This document shows positions 36,363 to 45,924 of a DNA stretch of 64,000 bases, piece after piece; the first letter of the stretch is position 1, and every line of letters begins with the position of its first letter. The notes beneath the pieces were generated by a model. That model searched no databases, had not been told where the DNA came from, and saw only the letters and a program-made list of their open reading frames with translations. The position numbers and the translations under genes are program-made. Source of the DNA: Brachyspira pilosicoli (GTDB lineage Bacteria; Spirochaetota; Brachyspiria; Brachyspirales; Brachyspiraceae); assembly GCF_008016535.1 (NCBI RefSeq), contig NZ_SAXY01000012.1:62001-126000 (forward strand), read 5' to 3'.

Positions 36363-37412
36363 ATGGACAATATAGAAAATGAAATTAAAGAAATAATTAA
36401 AGAGCCAAAAGAAAATATTTTAACTGCAATAAACACATTAATAGAAAAGAATAATTTAGATTATGCTAAAAAAATTGCATTGCAATTAATAAATAAAAAG
36501 CCTAATTATAAAGAAGGCTATTTAGTATTATCTGACATATTTTATGAAGAAGAAGATTATAAAAGTGTAATACATATTTTAGATAAAGCATTAGAGTATC
36601 TTCCAAAAGATAAAGATATATTAGAAAGCAAAATAGAAGCGTTAATTAGCACTTACAAATATGAAGAGGCAAAGTCAACTATAGAAGAGATAATATCTTT
36701 AGGTAATGTTAATGCTAGTGTATATGGACAGTATGGGGTTTTGCTTTCAATAGAGATGAAATATAAAGAAGCTATTGAGAAATTTAAAATGGCTATATCT
36801 TTAGACAAAGAAGATGTATTATCTATGATTAATATGTCTATAGTTTATGCTGCAATATATGAATATGATAATGCTATAGAGATATTAGAAAAAGCTTTGA
36901 ATATTAGTAAAGATTCTAATATTCAAGAGAAAATTGATAATATAAAAAAACAAAAAGAAAACTCAATGTTTCATTTTTCAAAGTTTACCGCAATTAATGC
37001 CAAGCCTGATAAATTTAATTTAATTGTACCAGAAAACTTTAATGCTTGTATAGAAAATAATGTATTAAAAATTGAAAACGATGAAAAAACTATTTCTATA
37101 TTATTAAGCTATGATAATTCTAAATATGATGAAAAAGAGATAACTCAAATATTAAATAATTTTAAAGCAGAAAATAAAAACCTTTATTCTATAATATCTC
37201 CTCTATCTGTCGTAAGAAGAAAAGAACATAACGATATATTTGGCTCTATAATTTTTAATTGTAAAACTAAAAACAATAATTTATTTAATGCTATGGCAAT
37301 AGTAGTAAAAGAAGAAGAGTCAATAGTGCTTACTATTATATCAACACTCGCTACAAGCAATAATTTAATATTTTTAGCAAAAGAAATAATTAACAGCTTA
37401 TATATAAAATGA
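36363..37412 (+). CDS. Tetratricopeptide-repeat protein
   Basis: 349 residues. Residues about 15-200 hold TPR units: DYAKKIALQLINKKPNYKEGYLVLSDIF, SVIHILDKALEYLPKDKDIL, YKEAIEKFKMAISLDKEDVLSMINMSIVY and YDNAIEILEKALNI. A C-terminal alpha/beta domain follows (about 215-349), containing IVPENFNACIENNVLKIEN. No signal peptide, so cytosolic. It overlaps a diguanylate cyclase by 4 bp (ATGA-type), implying coupled synthesis; the TPR may scaffold or regulate that enzyme. A Shine-Dalgarno (GGAGTG) precedes the ATG. Confidence 0.82.
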   Translation: MDNIENEIKEIIKEPKENILTAINTLIEKNNLDYAKKIALQLINKKPNYKEGYLVLSDIFYEEEDYKSVIHILDKALEYLPKDKDILESKIEALISTYKYEEAKSTIEEIISLGNVNASVYGQYGVLLSIEMKYKEAIEKFKMAISLDKEDVLSMINMSIVYAAIYEYDNAIEILEKALNISKDSNIQEKIDNIKKQKENSMFHFSKFTAINAKPDKFNLIVPENFNACIENNVLKIENDEKTISILLSYDNSKYDEKEITQILNNFKAENKNLYSIISPLSVVRRKEHNDIFGSIIFNCKTKNNNLFNAMAIVVKEEESIVLTIISTLATSNNLIFLAKEIINSLYIK

Positions 37413-38218
37413 TTAAAGAAATAAATAAAATAATAAAAACTCTAAATAATATACCTGAACCATTTTCTGTAGACGGCATAATAAAAACATTTGAAAAAAG
37501 CTCTAAAAAAATAATAAAAAATTTTGCCTTATATTTTTATAAAGATAATAATTCAAATCTATGGTATTCAACTTCAAAAAATATATTAAAAGAAAATCAT
37601 AATAAATATAAATTGCAGGCAAGAAATTATGAGTTTGGATATTTAATAATAGAAAGCTCTATTGAAAAAGAATATTTAGAAATATTAGTAAATCATTTAT
37701 CTATAATACTCTATAGTGAAAAATTATCATTTTTGGCAAATAGAGATAAACTTACTAATTTATACAATAGAGGTTATTTATTAAAATATTTGGAAAACAA
37801 AAAGGATGAAACATATTCTGTAATTATAATAGATTTAGATAAGTTTAAACATTATAATGATAATTATGGACATAATGTAGGTGATCATGTATTGAAAATA
37901 GCTTCAAAGGTAATGAGAGAAACTCTAAAAAAGATTAAATATAATTCACTTCTTGCAAGATACGGAGGAGAAGAGTTTACTACAGTTATTGATACAAAAA
38001 CTAAAAAAGAGCTTTTTAATATAATGGAGATTATAAGAAAGAAAATATATGAAACAGATTTTTCAACCGATGAATATTCTCTAAAAGCAACTGCTTCATT
38101 CGGCGGTGCAATTAAAACAGATGATGATACAATTAATAGTTTAATAGAAAAAGCAGATAAAGCATTATATAAAGCAAAAGAAACAGGAAGAAACAAAAGC
38201 ATTGTTTTTAATAGTTAA
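37409..38218 (+). CDS. GGDEF diguanylate cyclase
   Basis: 269 residues. An N-terminal GAF-like region (about 10-110) leads into a GGDEF domain opening DKLTNLYNRGYLLKYLE. The metal-binding segment is VIIIDLDKFKHYNDNYGHNVGDHVL and the active-site loop is LARYGGEEF. The family's inhibitory RxxD site is absent just upstream of that loop (KYNSLLARYGGEEF), so product inhibition is not expected. It makes c-di-GMP in the cytosol, which in spirochaetes controls motility and surface state. It is coupled to the TPR gene (4-bp overlap) and ends before a strong bidirectional hairpin. Confidence 0.92.
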   Translation: MIKEINKIIKTLNNIPEPFSVDGIIKTFEKSSKKIIKNFALYFYKDNNSNLWYSTSKNILKENHNKYKLQARNYEFGYLIIESSIEKEYLEILVNHLSIILYSEKLSFLANRDKLTNLYNRGYLLKYLENKKDETYSVIIIDLDKFKHYNDNYGHNVGDHVLKIASKVMRETLKKIKYNSLLARYGGEEFTTVIDTKTKKELFNIMEIIRKKIYETDFSTDEYSLKATASFGGAIKTDDDTINSLIEKADKALYKAKETGRNKSIVFNS

Positions 38219-38266
38219 AATTTATTTATTTTCTTAAATGATTTTCTTCTTATACCTATAAATAAA

Positions 38267-38294
38267 AAAGCTATACCTAAAAAGATATAGCTTT
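38267..38294. terminator. Bidirectional terminator
   Basis: AAAGCTATA (38267-38275) pairs with TATAGCTTT (38286-38294). It sits between the convergent cyclase and YitT-like genes, with A-rich and T-rich flanks. Confidence 0.78.
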
Positions 38295-38320
38295 CTATTC
38301 ATCATAATTTTAAAATATTA

Positions 38321-39037
38321 TCATATAAGATTATATTTTATGTTTTTTATGAAATATTTTTTTATGTATGGAACAAATTCTATTCTTTTATCAAGTATTT
38401 TACCTACAAAATCAACTGCCTTTCCAAGCGTACAAGCTGTAAATATAGTCCCTATTCCAAGACCTTTTATATGACCTAAAAAAATAAATGTAATTATTGC
38501 TGTTGTTAAAAGACAAATTATATCACATGTTATTTTTATTTTAGAATACGGTACTTTTATTATACTATGTAACTCTCTTGTGAATAAATCAGTAGGTATT
38601 ATAGGAAGTCCACATCTATTTGATAAAGCTATTCCAAATGCTAATATAAAATAACTTATTATAAAATATATTATTCTGCTTGTTATGGTTAATGGAAGAT
38701 AATTGATCCAAGCAGCATGTATATCCACAAATTTACCAAAACAAAATCCTACAACAAAACTAAATAAATATTCTCCAACAAATTTTTTTCTTAATATCAT
38801 GAGTATTAATACGAGCGAAGATTGAAAAATATAAGTAAAAGTTCCAAGAGATATTTTTTTGATAACTTCAGAAAAAGCATATGGCACACTTGATATAACA
38901 GATATTCCAGAACCTGAATAAAGCATTAATACCACACCAAAACTGTTCATAATTACAACTAAAATCAATGCTAATTCGCCGCTAATTATAAAATATTTAT
39001 TTTTATTATCTAATGAAAGCTCATTTTCTGATATCAT
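38321..39037 (-). CDS. YitT/YczE-like membrane protein
   Basis: 238 residues with about five transmembrane helices. The pattern NSFGVVLMLYSGSGISVISSVPYAFS, later GIALSNRCGLPIIPTDLFTREL and GLGIGTIFTACTLGKAVDFVGK, matches the YczE/YitT-type (DUF6198) membrane proteins of unknown function. Residues 1-15 are a polar leader. A short basic C-terminal tail follows. It is a single gene; its upstream region is the repeat-bearing stretch at 39038-39459. Confidence 0.75.
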   Translation of the reverse strand: MISENELSLDNKNKYFIISGELALILVVIMNSFGVVLMLYSGSGISVISSVPYAFSEVIKKISLGTFTYIFQSSLVLILMILRKKFVGEYLFSFVVGFCFGKFVDIHAAWINYLPLTITSRIIYFIISYFILAFGIALSNRCGLPIIPTDLFTRELHSIIKVPYSKIKITCDIICLLTTAIITFIFLGHIKGLGIGTIFTACTLGKAVDFVGKILDKRIEFVPYIKKYFIKNIKYNLI

Positions 39038-39459
39038 AAGATTTATCCTTATATAGTATGTATACTTATTATTTTTTAATTCATATATTATATAGATAAT
39101 TAAATACTAATCAAGGAATTTATTATAAGTTTATTTTGAATTTATTTGGAATTCCCGCCCTTTATTTATTATAATTTATTTTGAATTTTTTATTTTTATT
39201 ATATTTAATATTTATATAGAAATTAGAGCCCCCGCCCAAGTTTTTTTAAATTTCAAAATATCTCCTACGCACGGTGAATAAAATTTTATATATAATAAAA
39301 ATTAAAATTAATAATTAAATATATATTTATAATTTTACTCTGCGTGCGGTGAAGAGATTAAAAATAAAATTTGGATAGTTTTAGAATCAAAAGTAGTATT
39401 TAAAAAGGCGATACTTTATAAAAGATACCGCCTCAAATTAATGTGTCTAAATTATTTTA
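39038..39459. repeat. Gene-free stretch with GC-richer repeat motifs
   Basis: No gene is supported. A+T-rich DNA is interrupted by short GC-richer motifs: GGAATTCCCGCCC near 39150, GAGCCCCCGCCCAAG near 39226, CTACGCACGGTGAA near 39264, and ACTCTGCGTGCGGTGAA at 39338. The last recurs as ACTCTGCGTGCAGT at 56354-56367, just before another repeat cluster. The downstream part contains the terminator of the macroglobulin gene. Confidence 0.55.
39406..39433 (-). terminator. Probable terminator of the macroglobulin gene
   Basis: AGGCG (39406-39410) pairs with CGCCT (39429-39433), and an inner CTTT/AAAG stem lies across a small internal loop. On the minus strand TTTTTAAATAC follows. Confidence 0.5.
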
Positions 39460-42400
39460 TTATTTAGCTTCTATAACAACTTTATGCTGTCCGTCATAAC
39501 CGAACACCTCTGGATTATACATCTCTTCAGCCTTAGTAGCAGGAAGTAAATATTCACCAGGTGTAACAGCACGAACTACATATTTGTATACATGCTCACC
39601 CTTATCAAGAACATCAGCAAATAACAATATTTTATCATTATAGTTTTCAATGTGATTAAATCCGCCCCACCACCAAGTATTATTATAATTTCCTGTAATG
39701 TTTTTAATTTCGCTGCTTTCTGTAGCAAATGAAGAGTTTAATATTCTCATACCAGAAGCAATAGGAGTATCCACCACAACGAAATGTCTTTCATAAGGAA
39801 CTGTAACTTTTACCACAACAACATATTCTTCGCCTTGTTTGAATTTCTCTTTAGTAAGGTCTAATACTCTTCCGTCTTTAGTTTGATACTCTCTGACAAT
39901 ATTTATTCCCATATCTCTATTAACAGCCAACTCACGAGGAGCATAAGTAAGTCTTACACCATAATAAAGTCTTCCAGCACCATTTCTTCTAATATTTGCT
40001 ATAGAAGCTCTTGTATTTAAATTGCTTAATCTCTCATTCATAAACTCACTTAAAGCATAATTTTGTGTTAAGCTAGGCTGAGTTCTTGAATTAAAGTTTT
40101 CAGCAAGTAAAGTTTTACCCTGATATATAAACTCTGCTTTGAAATTAGGTTTAACATTTTCGTATTTTTTATAATACATATTCATAGCAGCAAATACTGA
40201 TACATTGTCTTGAGTGTTTAAATATCTTCCGTTTTTTCTTGACTGAACAAGCCAGCGAACCACTTTTTCATTGATAGCATTATCATAACCTGTCTCAATT
40301 AAAGCATATAAAGCAGCTGAAGTATCTCTCACTGATGAAGAGTGTATCCAATAAAGATTTTTATATCTCTCTTCTAGTTCATAATGAGCAGTATTAGGGT
40401 CTTCTTTTATAGTGTTAAGTATATATTGTCTAACATCAGCAAATGCTTTGTTATTGTATTTATTATAATACATAGCTCTCATTAATTGCACCTGTCCATA
40501 GAAAGGTATATTATTAACTTGAGGATATATTCTGTCTATTATAGCTTTCACATCGTTATTCTTGTATTCACCTTCTGCAAGAACTGCCGCAATATAAGCT
40601 ATAGATGAAAGATTAATATACTCATCAAACCAGAAGCTAGGTTTTTCAGCCTCTCCGCTCTTAGCATAATTATTAATATATTCTAATGCCAATTTTAGAG
40701 AGTTTTCGTCTATAGTGTAGCCCTCTTTTTTAGCTTTAATCATAGTCTCAGCAGCATAAGCAGTAAGCCAAGGAGATATCCAAGTTTTGCTAGGATAATA
40801 AGAGAATCCTCCGTTAGCACTTTGATAAGTAGGCATAGCTTTTAAGAAGCTGTTTACTGTATTGTCTAATTCTTGTTCTGCTATATCAGTAAGCTTCATA
40901 TCAACTAATAATCTCTTAGATGTTATTATAGGGTACACTCTTGATAACTGTTGCTCTAAACAAAGATAAGGATAATTTATAAGATAATTTATTCCCCCTG
41001 TAAGTTCGCTAAATACACTAGGAGACATATAAACTTCTAAACTTCCAGCACCTTTATAAGCCTCTGTAGCATTTGGCACTCTAATCATTAAATCAGTATT
41101 GCTATTTGTAGTGCTTGAGAATGCTGCAACAGATTCTGTAGTCATAGGAATATTAACTTTAAATGTTTTCTCTACAGCATCAGTATATTCCCCGCCTTTA
41201 GCAAGTATTGTAACTTTAGCCTCTCCGCTATTTGTAGCTATAATATCAAATCTTACATCAGCATTACCGCCTTTAGGCACAGTTATTTTTTGATTAGCAT
41301 TTTGTATTAAAGCATTAGAAGATACAGCCTGAACTTCTATCTCTAAATCTTTATCAGAATAATTGTATACTATGCTTCCAGCCTTAAACTTATCTTCAAC
41401 ATAAGCAAACTCTGGAAGTGTAGGCATAAGCATAATATTTTTCTTAACTACCACAACATCATCAGAAGCACCGAAATAACCGTCTTTATTTATAGCAGAA
41501 GCCATTATTCTAAAAGATGTAATGTTATCAGGCAAATTAAATGTAACAGTAGCTTTACCATTAGCATCAGTTTTTACTCTACCTTGATAGAAAGCAGTTG
41601 TTAAGAAATTTTTTCTTATACTGAATACATCCATACCCATAGCCTCAACTTTGGCCATAAGCATATTGTCTGCTCTCATACCGTCTCCGCCCGGTGTGTC
41701 CCCTTTCTCGCCATAGTTACGCTGACCTATTAAGTGTATTCTTGTGTCGGCACTTGCAACACTCAAAGGTCTCTGTCCGTAGAAAGTATTAAACCAATTT
41801 GGAGTTTTATAGCCTATTAAATTCAATACTCCAACATCAACCACACTTAGCATAACTTCTGTTTCCATAGGCTCACTTTCTTTAGTTTCAACATATAAAT
41901 CAACTGTCATCTCATCACGAGGCTCTAAACTATCAGCAGATTTTGTTATTGTTACATTAAGCTCTTTTTCACGAGGAGATACTGAAAGCCCTGCATAACC
42001 AATCTTAAATGATGGCTTTCCTTCGTCAGTAGCATAATTAGTATAAGACTCATTTTCAACTCTACCCTTAACAAGTGAAACACCCACATAAACATTAGGT
42101 AAATATTCAGGTTTTATAGGCACTTCTATTAAAGCAGTAGAACCTTCAATATTTGTAACAAAAGAATCTATTACATATTCTCTCTCAACTGTTACTAAAG
42201 CAGCAGCAGATTCATAAGGAGATTTTACCATTATTCTTGCTGTTTCATAAGGTTTATACTCTTCTTTTTCTGTGATAAGCTCAAGCAAATCATCATCAAA
42301 CATAGCCCAAGGAGCATAATCTTTACCTATAACATACATATATTCATCAGCTGCAACTTCTCTATTTTTAGAGTCTTTTGCCCTTGCTAATATTATATAA

Positions 42401-45213
42401 AGTCCTGAATTTGTAGGAGTAAAGCTATATGCAACAGGGTCTTTTTTTGTTGTAACTGTAGTAGTTTCAATAACATCATCAATTTGAGTAGATTCCCATT
42501 CAAATCTTCCGCCTGTTATAGCCTTTCTTACAGACTCCCAATGCCTTCTTATAACTTGAACTTCTATTTTTTTACCTTCAAGTCTGTTTCCTTCAGCATC
42601 AACTGCAATAAACTCTAACTCTGTAGGCTTATCAGTCTCCAAGAAATAACCTTGTCTTTTTATACCAATATAATAATCACTTCCATGAACCAACACGCTT
42701 TTAGTTGTACTTACTTTTTGAGAATCTTCACCTAACACAGTTGCTTCTATTGTAACATAAGCAGAATGTATCGAGAGGCTTGCATCCACTGTCGGACTAT
42801 AAGCATATTCTCCGTTTTCATCTAATGAACCAGTGCCTGTAGCTATTGTAGAATAATAATTATTATAATACTCATCTTCAAACCAGCTTAATTTTGTGAA
42901 TCTAAATCCTGCATTGTTAGGAGGAGTGAAGAAAGTTTCATTCATAGATATATTATAATCAACTCTATTAGATATCATAGGCTCGCCGAATAAATACCAG
43001 CCAGACATCTTAATAGGCATAGTGTCGCCTAAATAATAATTTTTATCTTCAACCCAAAGTCTGCTTTCATATTCTAAAGGCTTAAACTCTTCAACTCTAA
43101 AGCTCTGTGATAAACTATAAAGCTCTTCTTCATTATTTTTTTCATTAGAATTAAATGCAACTCTCACGCTATAATAACCAGTAGGAGCATCTGCAGGAAG
43201 AGTAAAGTCTATTAAATAAGAACCAAATTCATTTAAACTTACATCTCCCTTATAAATCTCTTCTCCTCTTGAGTTATTAACAGTAAATGAACCATCTTTC
43301 AAATTAGTAGGTATATTCCAATTTCCAATAATATTTTCTCTTACAACACCTTTTATATGCACCTCTTCGCCTGCCTTATAAAGTCCTCTCTCTGTAAACA
43401 TAGAACCATTATACTCTTTATCAGCAGGTGAATAATCATAACTTATATCCATTCTCCAAGGGGAAACGCCTGTGCCCCAATCGCTATTTATGAAAGATAC
43501 ATCATCACCTTTTGTAACTATTGCCCATTGTCTTGGAGTATCCCATCTGCTTGCTCTTTTTATTCCAAAACTTCTAAAACCTTTAGTAGTAGCTATTCCG
43601 TTTTCATCTGTTGTTGCTTTTTCTAATACTCTATTAAAATCATCTCTTATCTCTACTTCTGCACCTGCAACAGGCATTCCTGTTTTTAAGTCTGTTACAA
43701 ATATTGTATTTGAATCGCCCGAAAACTTTCCTGTTACTCCCATAGATGTTATTTGTATTTGAGAAGATGTTGAATAATCGTACTCGCTTTGGTAGCCTGT
43801 TTTAGTTTTAAACTCTATTGATAAAAGTCCGTACTCTTTATTATTCACATAATTTGTTAAATAGAGTGCTGTTGTAATGTATCTATTTCTTTCAACATTT
43901 GGAGTATATTCTGTATTGTTATTATAGCCAAATAAGTTTTTATATTGATTAGTATAATTTCTAAACTCAGCACTTTCATCATATCTATATACTTCTCTAT
44001 TTACAAACAAGAAAGGTATAATATTTTCTTTATCAACATATCTGCTTTGTATATAAATAGTGTTAGGGTTCATTACCTGCACTGGAAGTTTTACGCCTTC
44101 ATAAGATTCTACAACTCCCATTCCAGATGGTATTGAAACACTTGGGTTATAATCTGTAACATTTAAAGTAATGTTTTGCTCTTCGCCTAAAGTTTGTCCG
44201 TAAATATCTTTTAAGCTTCCTTTGATTTTTATATTATAAGTGATATTAGGGTTAAATCTAAGTGCATAAAGTGAGAAGCTTTTAGAAGACCATGAGTTTT
44301 GTTCTATTTCTTCTTGTGTAGGAAGCTGAATTTGCGGGCTTATTTCAATGTTTTTTATTAAGTCAGCCCATTCTACTCTTGTACTAAATCTTAATTCTGG
44401 AGCTTTAGGAGAGTATGAAGCTGTTACTGTTTGCTCTTCTTCTCCATTAAAATAAAAATTATCATGTGTAGAGAAATTAAAAGTGTCATTATCTGCTGTG
44501 CCTAAATCTCCATTGATTGCAGCGAGCCCTTCTTCTATATACACTGTTATTTCATCATCTTTGGCTAAAGCATTTTTAGGTTTTATAACTAATACCTGCT
44601 CTAACTCATATTCATTAATTTCCCATTCTCTTAAATCTTCTATTTTTGCATACCTAACATCAAAATCTATCTCTCTATAATTGTTGCTTGCTATTAATTC
44701 TATTTTCTCTTTTGCACTTTGCAAGTATATTGGCATGTTATAATAAATAACTATATTAACATCTGTAGGAAGGTCTGATTGTCTGTCATAAGGAGAAGTT
44801 TTTTGCATTATTGGTCTTAAAGTATTGAAAGTCCAAGTATAATCATCTTCTAATACCTCTCCTGTAAGTTCGCTTTTAATTCCTTTTTTAAGCGTAACTT
44901 CTATTTTTGTATTGCCCGGCAAACTCTCACTAGGATAAAAAGCCAAAGTATTAACAGAAAGCCACCTGTATTTACCTTTAACATCTATATTAAAATTAAA
45001 ATATTGATTAGTTACTTCTTTTACAGCTTGCAATGCAATCATTTGCTGATTGAAGGTTACTGTTATTGCTTCGTAGTTAGCTCTGCTTGTATTCTCTCCG
45101 ATAGGAGTAGTTCTGTCGATACTAACAGCACCAAATAAAGATAAACTGCTCATAAAAATAAATGACATAATAATAATATAAAATGTTTTTAGTATTAGAA
45201 TGGACTTTCCCAT
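39460..45213 (-). CDS. Bacterial alpha-2-macroglobulin with thioester
   Basis: 1,917 residues. A signal peptide with no lipobox Cys (ends SSLSLFGA) is followed by Ig-like MG domains, with bait-region-like sequence in the middle. The thioester site YPYLCLEQQ is at residue 1418 (CLEQ codons at 40951-40962), followed by the alpha-helical thioester domain and a receptor-binding-like C terminus. The layout is that of YfhM-type bacterial macroglobulins, which trap attacking proteases in the periplasm. In E. coli the relative is a lipoprotein paired with penicillin-binding protein PbpC; neither feature is present here. It is monocistronic. A peptide about residue 1130 is met by IHLIGQRNYGEKGDTPGGDG, a likely exposed bait loop. 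Confidence 0.93.
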   Translation of the reverse strand: MGKSILILKTFYIIIMSFIFMSSLSLFGAVSIDRTTPIGENTSRANYEAITVTFNQQMIALQAVKEVTNQYFNFNIDVKGKYRWLSVNTLAFYPSESLPGNTKIEVTLKKGIKSELTGEVLEDDYTWTFNTLRPIMQKTSPYDRQSDLPTDVNIVIYYNMPIYLQSAKEKIELIASNNYREIDFDVRYAKIEDLREWEINEYELEQVLVIKPKNALAKDDEITVYIEEGLAAINGDLGTADNDTFNFSTHDNFYFNGEEEQTVTASYSPKAPELRFSTRVEWADLIKNIEISPQIQLPTQEEIEQNSWSSKSFSLYALRFNPNITYNIKIKGSLKDIYGQTLGEEQNITLNVTDYNPSVSIPSGMGVVESYEGVKLPVQVMNPNTIYIQSRYVDKENIIPFLFVNREVYRYDESAEFRNYTNQYKNLFGYNNNTEYTPNVERNRYITTALYLTNYVNNKEYGLLSIEFKTKTGYQSEYDYSTSSQIQITSMGVTGKFSGDSNTIFVTDLKTGMPVAGAEVEIRDDFNRVLEKATTDENGIATTKGFRSFGIKRASRWDTPRQWAIVTKGDDVSFINSDWGTGVSPWRMDISYDYSPADKEYNGSMFTERGLYKAGEEVHIKGVVRENIIGNWNIPTNLKDGSFTVNNSRGEEIYKGDVSLNEFGSYLIDFTLPADAPTGYYSVRVAFNSNEKNNEEELYSLSQSFRVEEFKPLEYESRLWVEDKNYYLGDTMPIKMSGWYLFGEPMISNRVDYNISMNETFFTPPNNAGFRFTKLSWFEDEYYNNYYSTIATGTGSLDENGEYAYSPTVDASLSIHSAYVTIEATVLGEDSQKVSTTKSVLVHGSDYYIGIKRQGYFLETDKPTELEFIAVDAEGNRLEGKKIEVQVIRRHWESVRKAITGGRFEWESTQIDDVIETTTVTTKKDPVAYSFTPTNSGLYIILARAKDSKNREVAADEYMYVIGKDYAPWAMFDDDLLELITEKEEYKPYETARIMVKSPYESAAALVTVEREYVIDSFVTNIEGSTALIEVPIKPEYLPNVYVGVSLVKGRVENESYTNYATDEGKPSFKIGYAGLSVSPREKELNVTITKSADSLEPRDEMTVDLYVETKESEPMETEVMLSVVDVGVLNLIGYKTPNWFNTFYGQRPLSVASADTRIHLIGQRNYGEKGDTPGGDGMRADNMLMAKVEAMGMDVFSIRKNFLTTAFYQGRVKTDANGKATVTFNLPDNITSFRIMASAINKDGYFGASDDVVVVKKNIMLMPTLPEFAYVEDKFKAGSIVYNYSDKDLEIEVQAVSSNALIQNANQKITVPKGGNADVRFDIIATNSGEAKVTILAKGGEYTDAVEKTFKVNIPMTTESVAAFSSTTNSNTDLMIRVPNATEAYKGAGSLEVYMSPSVFSELTGGINYLINYPYLCLEQQLSRVYPIITSKRLLVDMKLTDIAEQELDNTVNSFLKAMPTYQSANGGFSYYPSKTWISPWLTAYAAETMIKAKKEGYTIDENSLKLALEYINNYAKSGEAEKPSFWFDEYINLSSIAYIAAVLAEGEYKNNDVKAIIDRIYPQVNNIPFYGQVQLMRAMYYNKYNNKAFADVRQYILNTIKEDPNTAHYELEERYKNLYWIHSSSVRDTSAALYALIETGYDNAINEKVVRWLVQSRKNGRYLNTQDNVSVFAAMNMYYKKYENVKPNFKAEFIYQGKTLLAENFNSRTQPSLTQNYALSEFMNERLSNLNTRASIANIRRNGAGRLYYGVRLTYAPRELAVNRDMGINIVREYQTKDGRVLDLTKEKFKQGEEYVVVVKVTVPYERHFVVVDTPIASGMRILNSSFATESSEIKNITGNYNNTWWWGGFNHIENYNDKILLFADVLDKGEHVYKYVVRAVTPGEYLLPATKAEEMYNPEVFGYDGQHKVVIEAK

Positions 45214-45456
45214 AAATACCCCCAGATAATATTCAATTCTAATGTTATAACATAAATAATTTTAAAGTAAATAATAAATTAACATATTTTTTATTTTTTG
45301 ATGTTTATTATAATTCAAATTTATATAAATAAATTAAATTTATTAAATAATATAGCTATTTTATACTTTAATAATTTACTAATATTTTATGAGAAACTTA
45401 AAATATATATTTAATTTTAAATTCATTATATTTTAATTGTAGATATATTTATAATA

Positions 45457-45882
45457 TTAATTATTTTTTATAACTTCTCTAAATTTTGAAATATTAAACA
45501 CCCTTGTAGTTTTGCTCTTTTCAAGAGATGCTCTTATTATAAGAAGTTTATGATTAAGCAAACTCTCATAAACATAATCGCTATCTAACACAATAGATGA
45601 AAGTTTATCTTCAGTAGCCTTACAATCCAAATTATCAGGCAAATCATCATCAAATCTAAAAAAAGTTTTATGAGATGCAAATACAAAATCTTTACTGTTC
45701 CAATTAATTATAATAGTTTTATTTTCTTTATTAATATTTACTATTAGATGAGTATCTTCGCTCCAAGATGATAATTTATAGGCAAGAAGTTTATAACTAA
45801 TGTTTTTATCATCTTCTAAAACTTCCCACTCATCTGGTTTTATCTCATAGATTTCAGGATTCATTATATCTTTATCGTCCAT
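45457..45882 (-). CDS. Hypothetical cytosolic protein
   Basis: 141 residues, acidic, without signal peptide or membrane segment. Sequence is beta-rich (THLIVNINKENKTIIINWNSKDFVF, HKTFFRFDDDLPDNLDC). No family recognised. It is 43 bp downstream of the sialidase-like gene on the same strand and may be cotranscribed. Confidence 0.6.
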   Translation of the reverse strand: MDDKDIMNPEIYEIKPDEWEVLEDDKNISYKLLAYKLSSWSEDTHLIVNINKENKTIIINWNSKDFVFASHKTFFRFDDDLPDNLDCKATEDKLSSIVLDSDYVYESLLNHKLLIIRASLEKSKTTRVFNISKFREVIKNN

Positions 45883-45924
45883 AAATATCTCTCTCCCAAT
45901 AATAAAACAAAGTCTACTATATTT

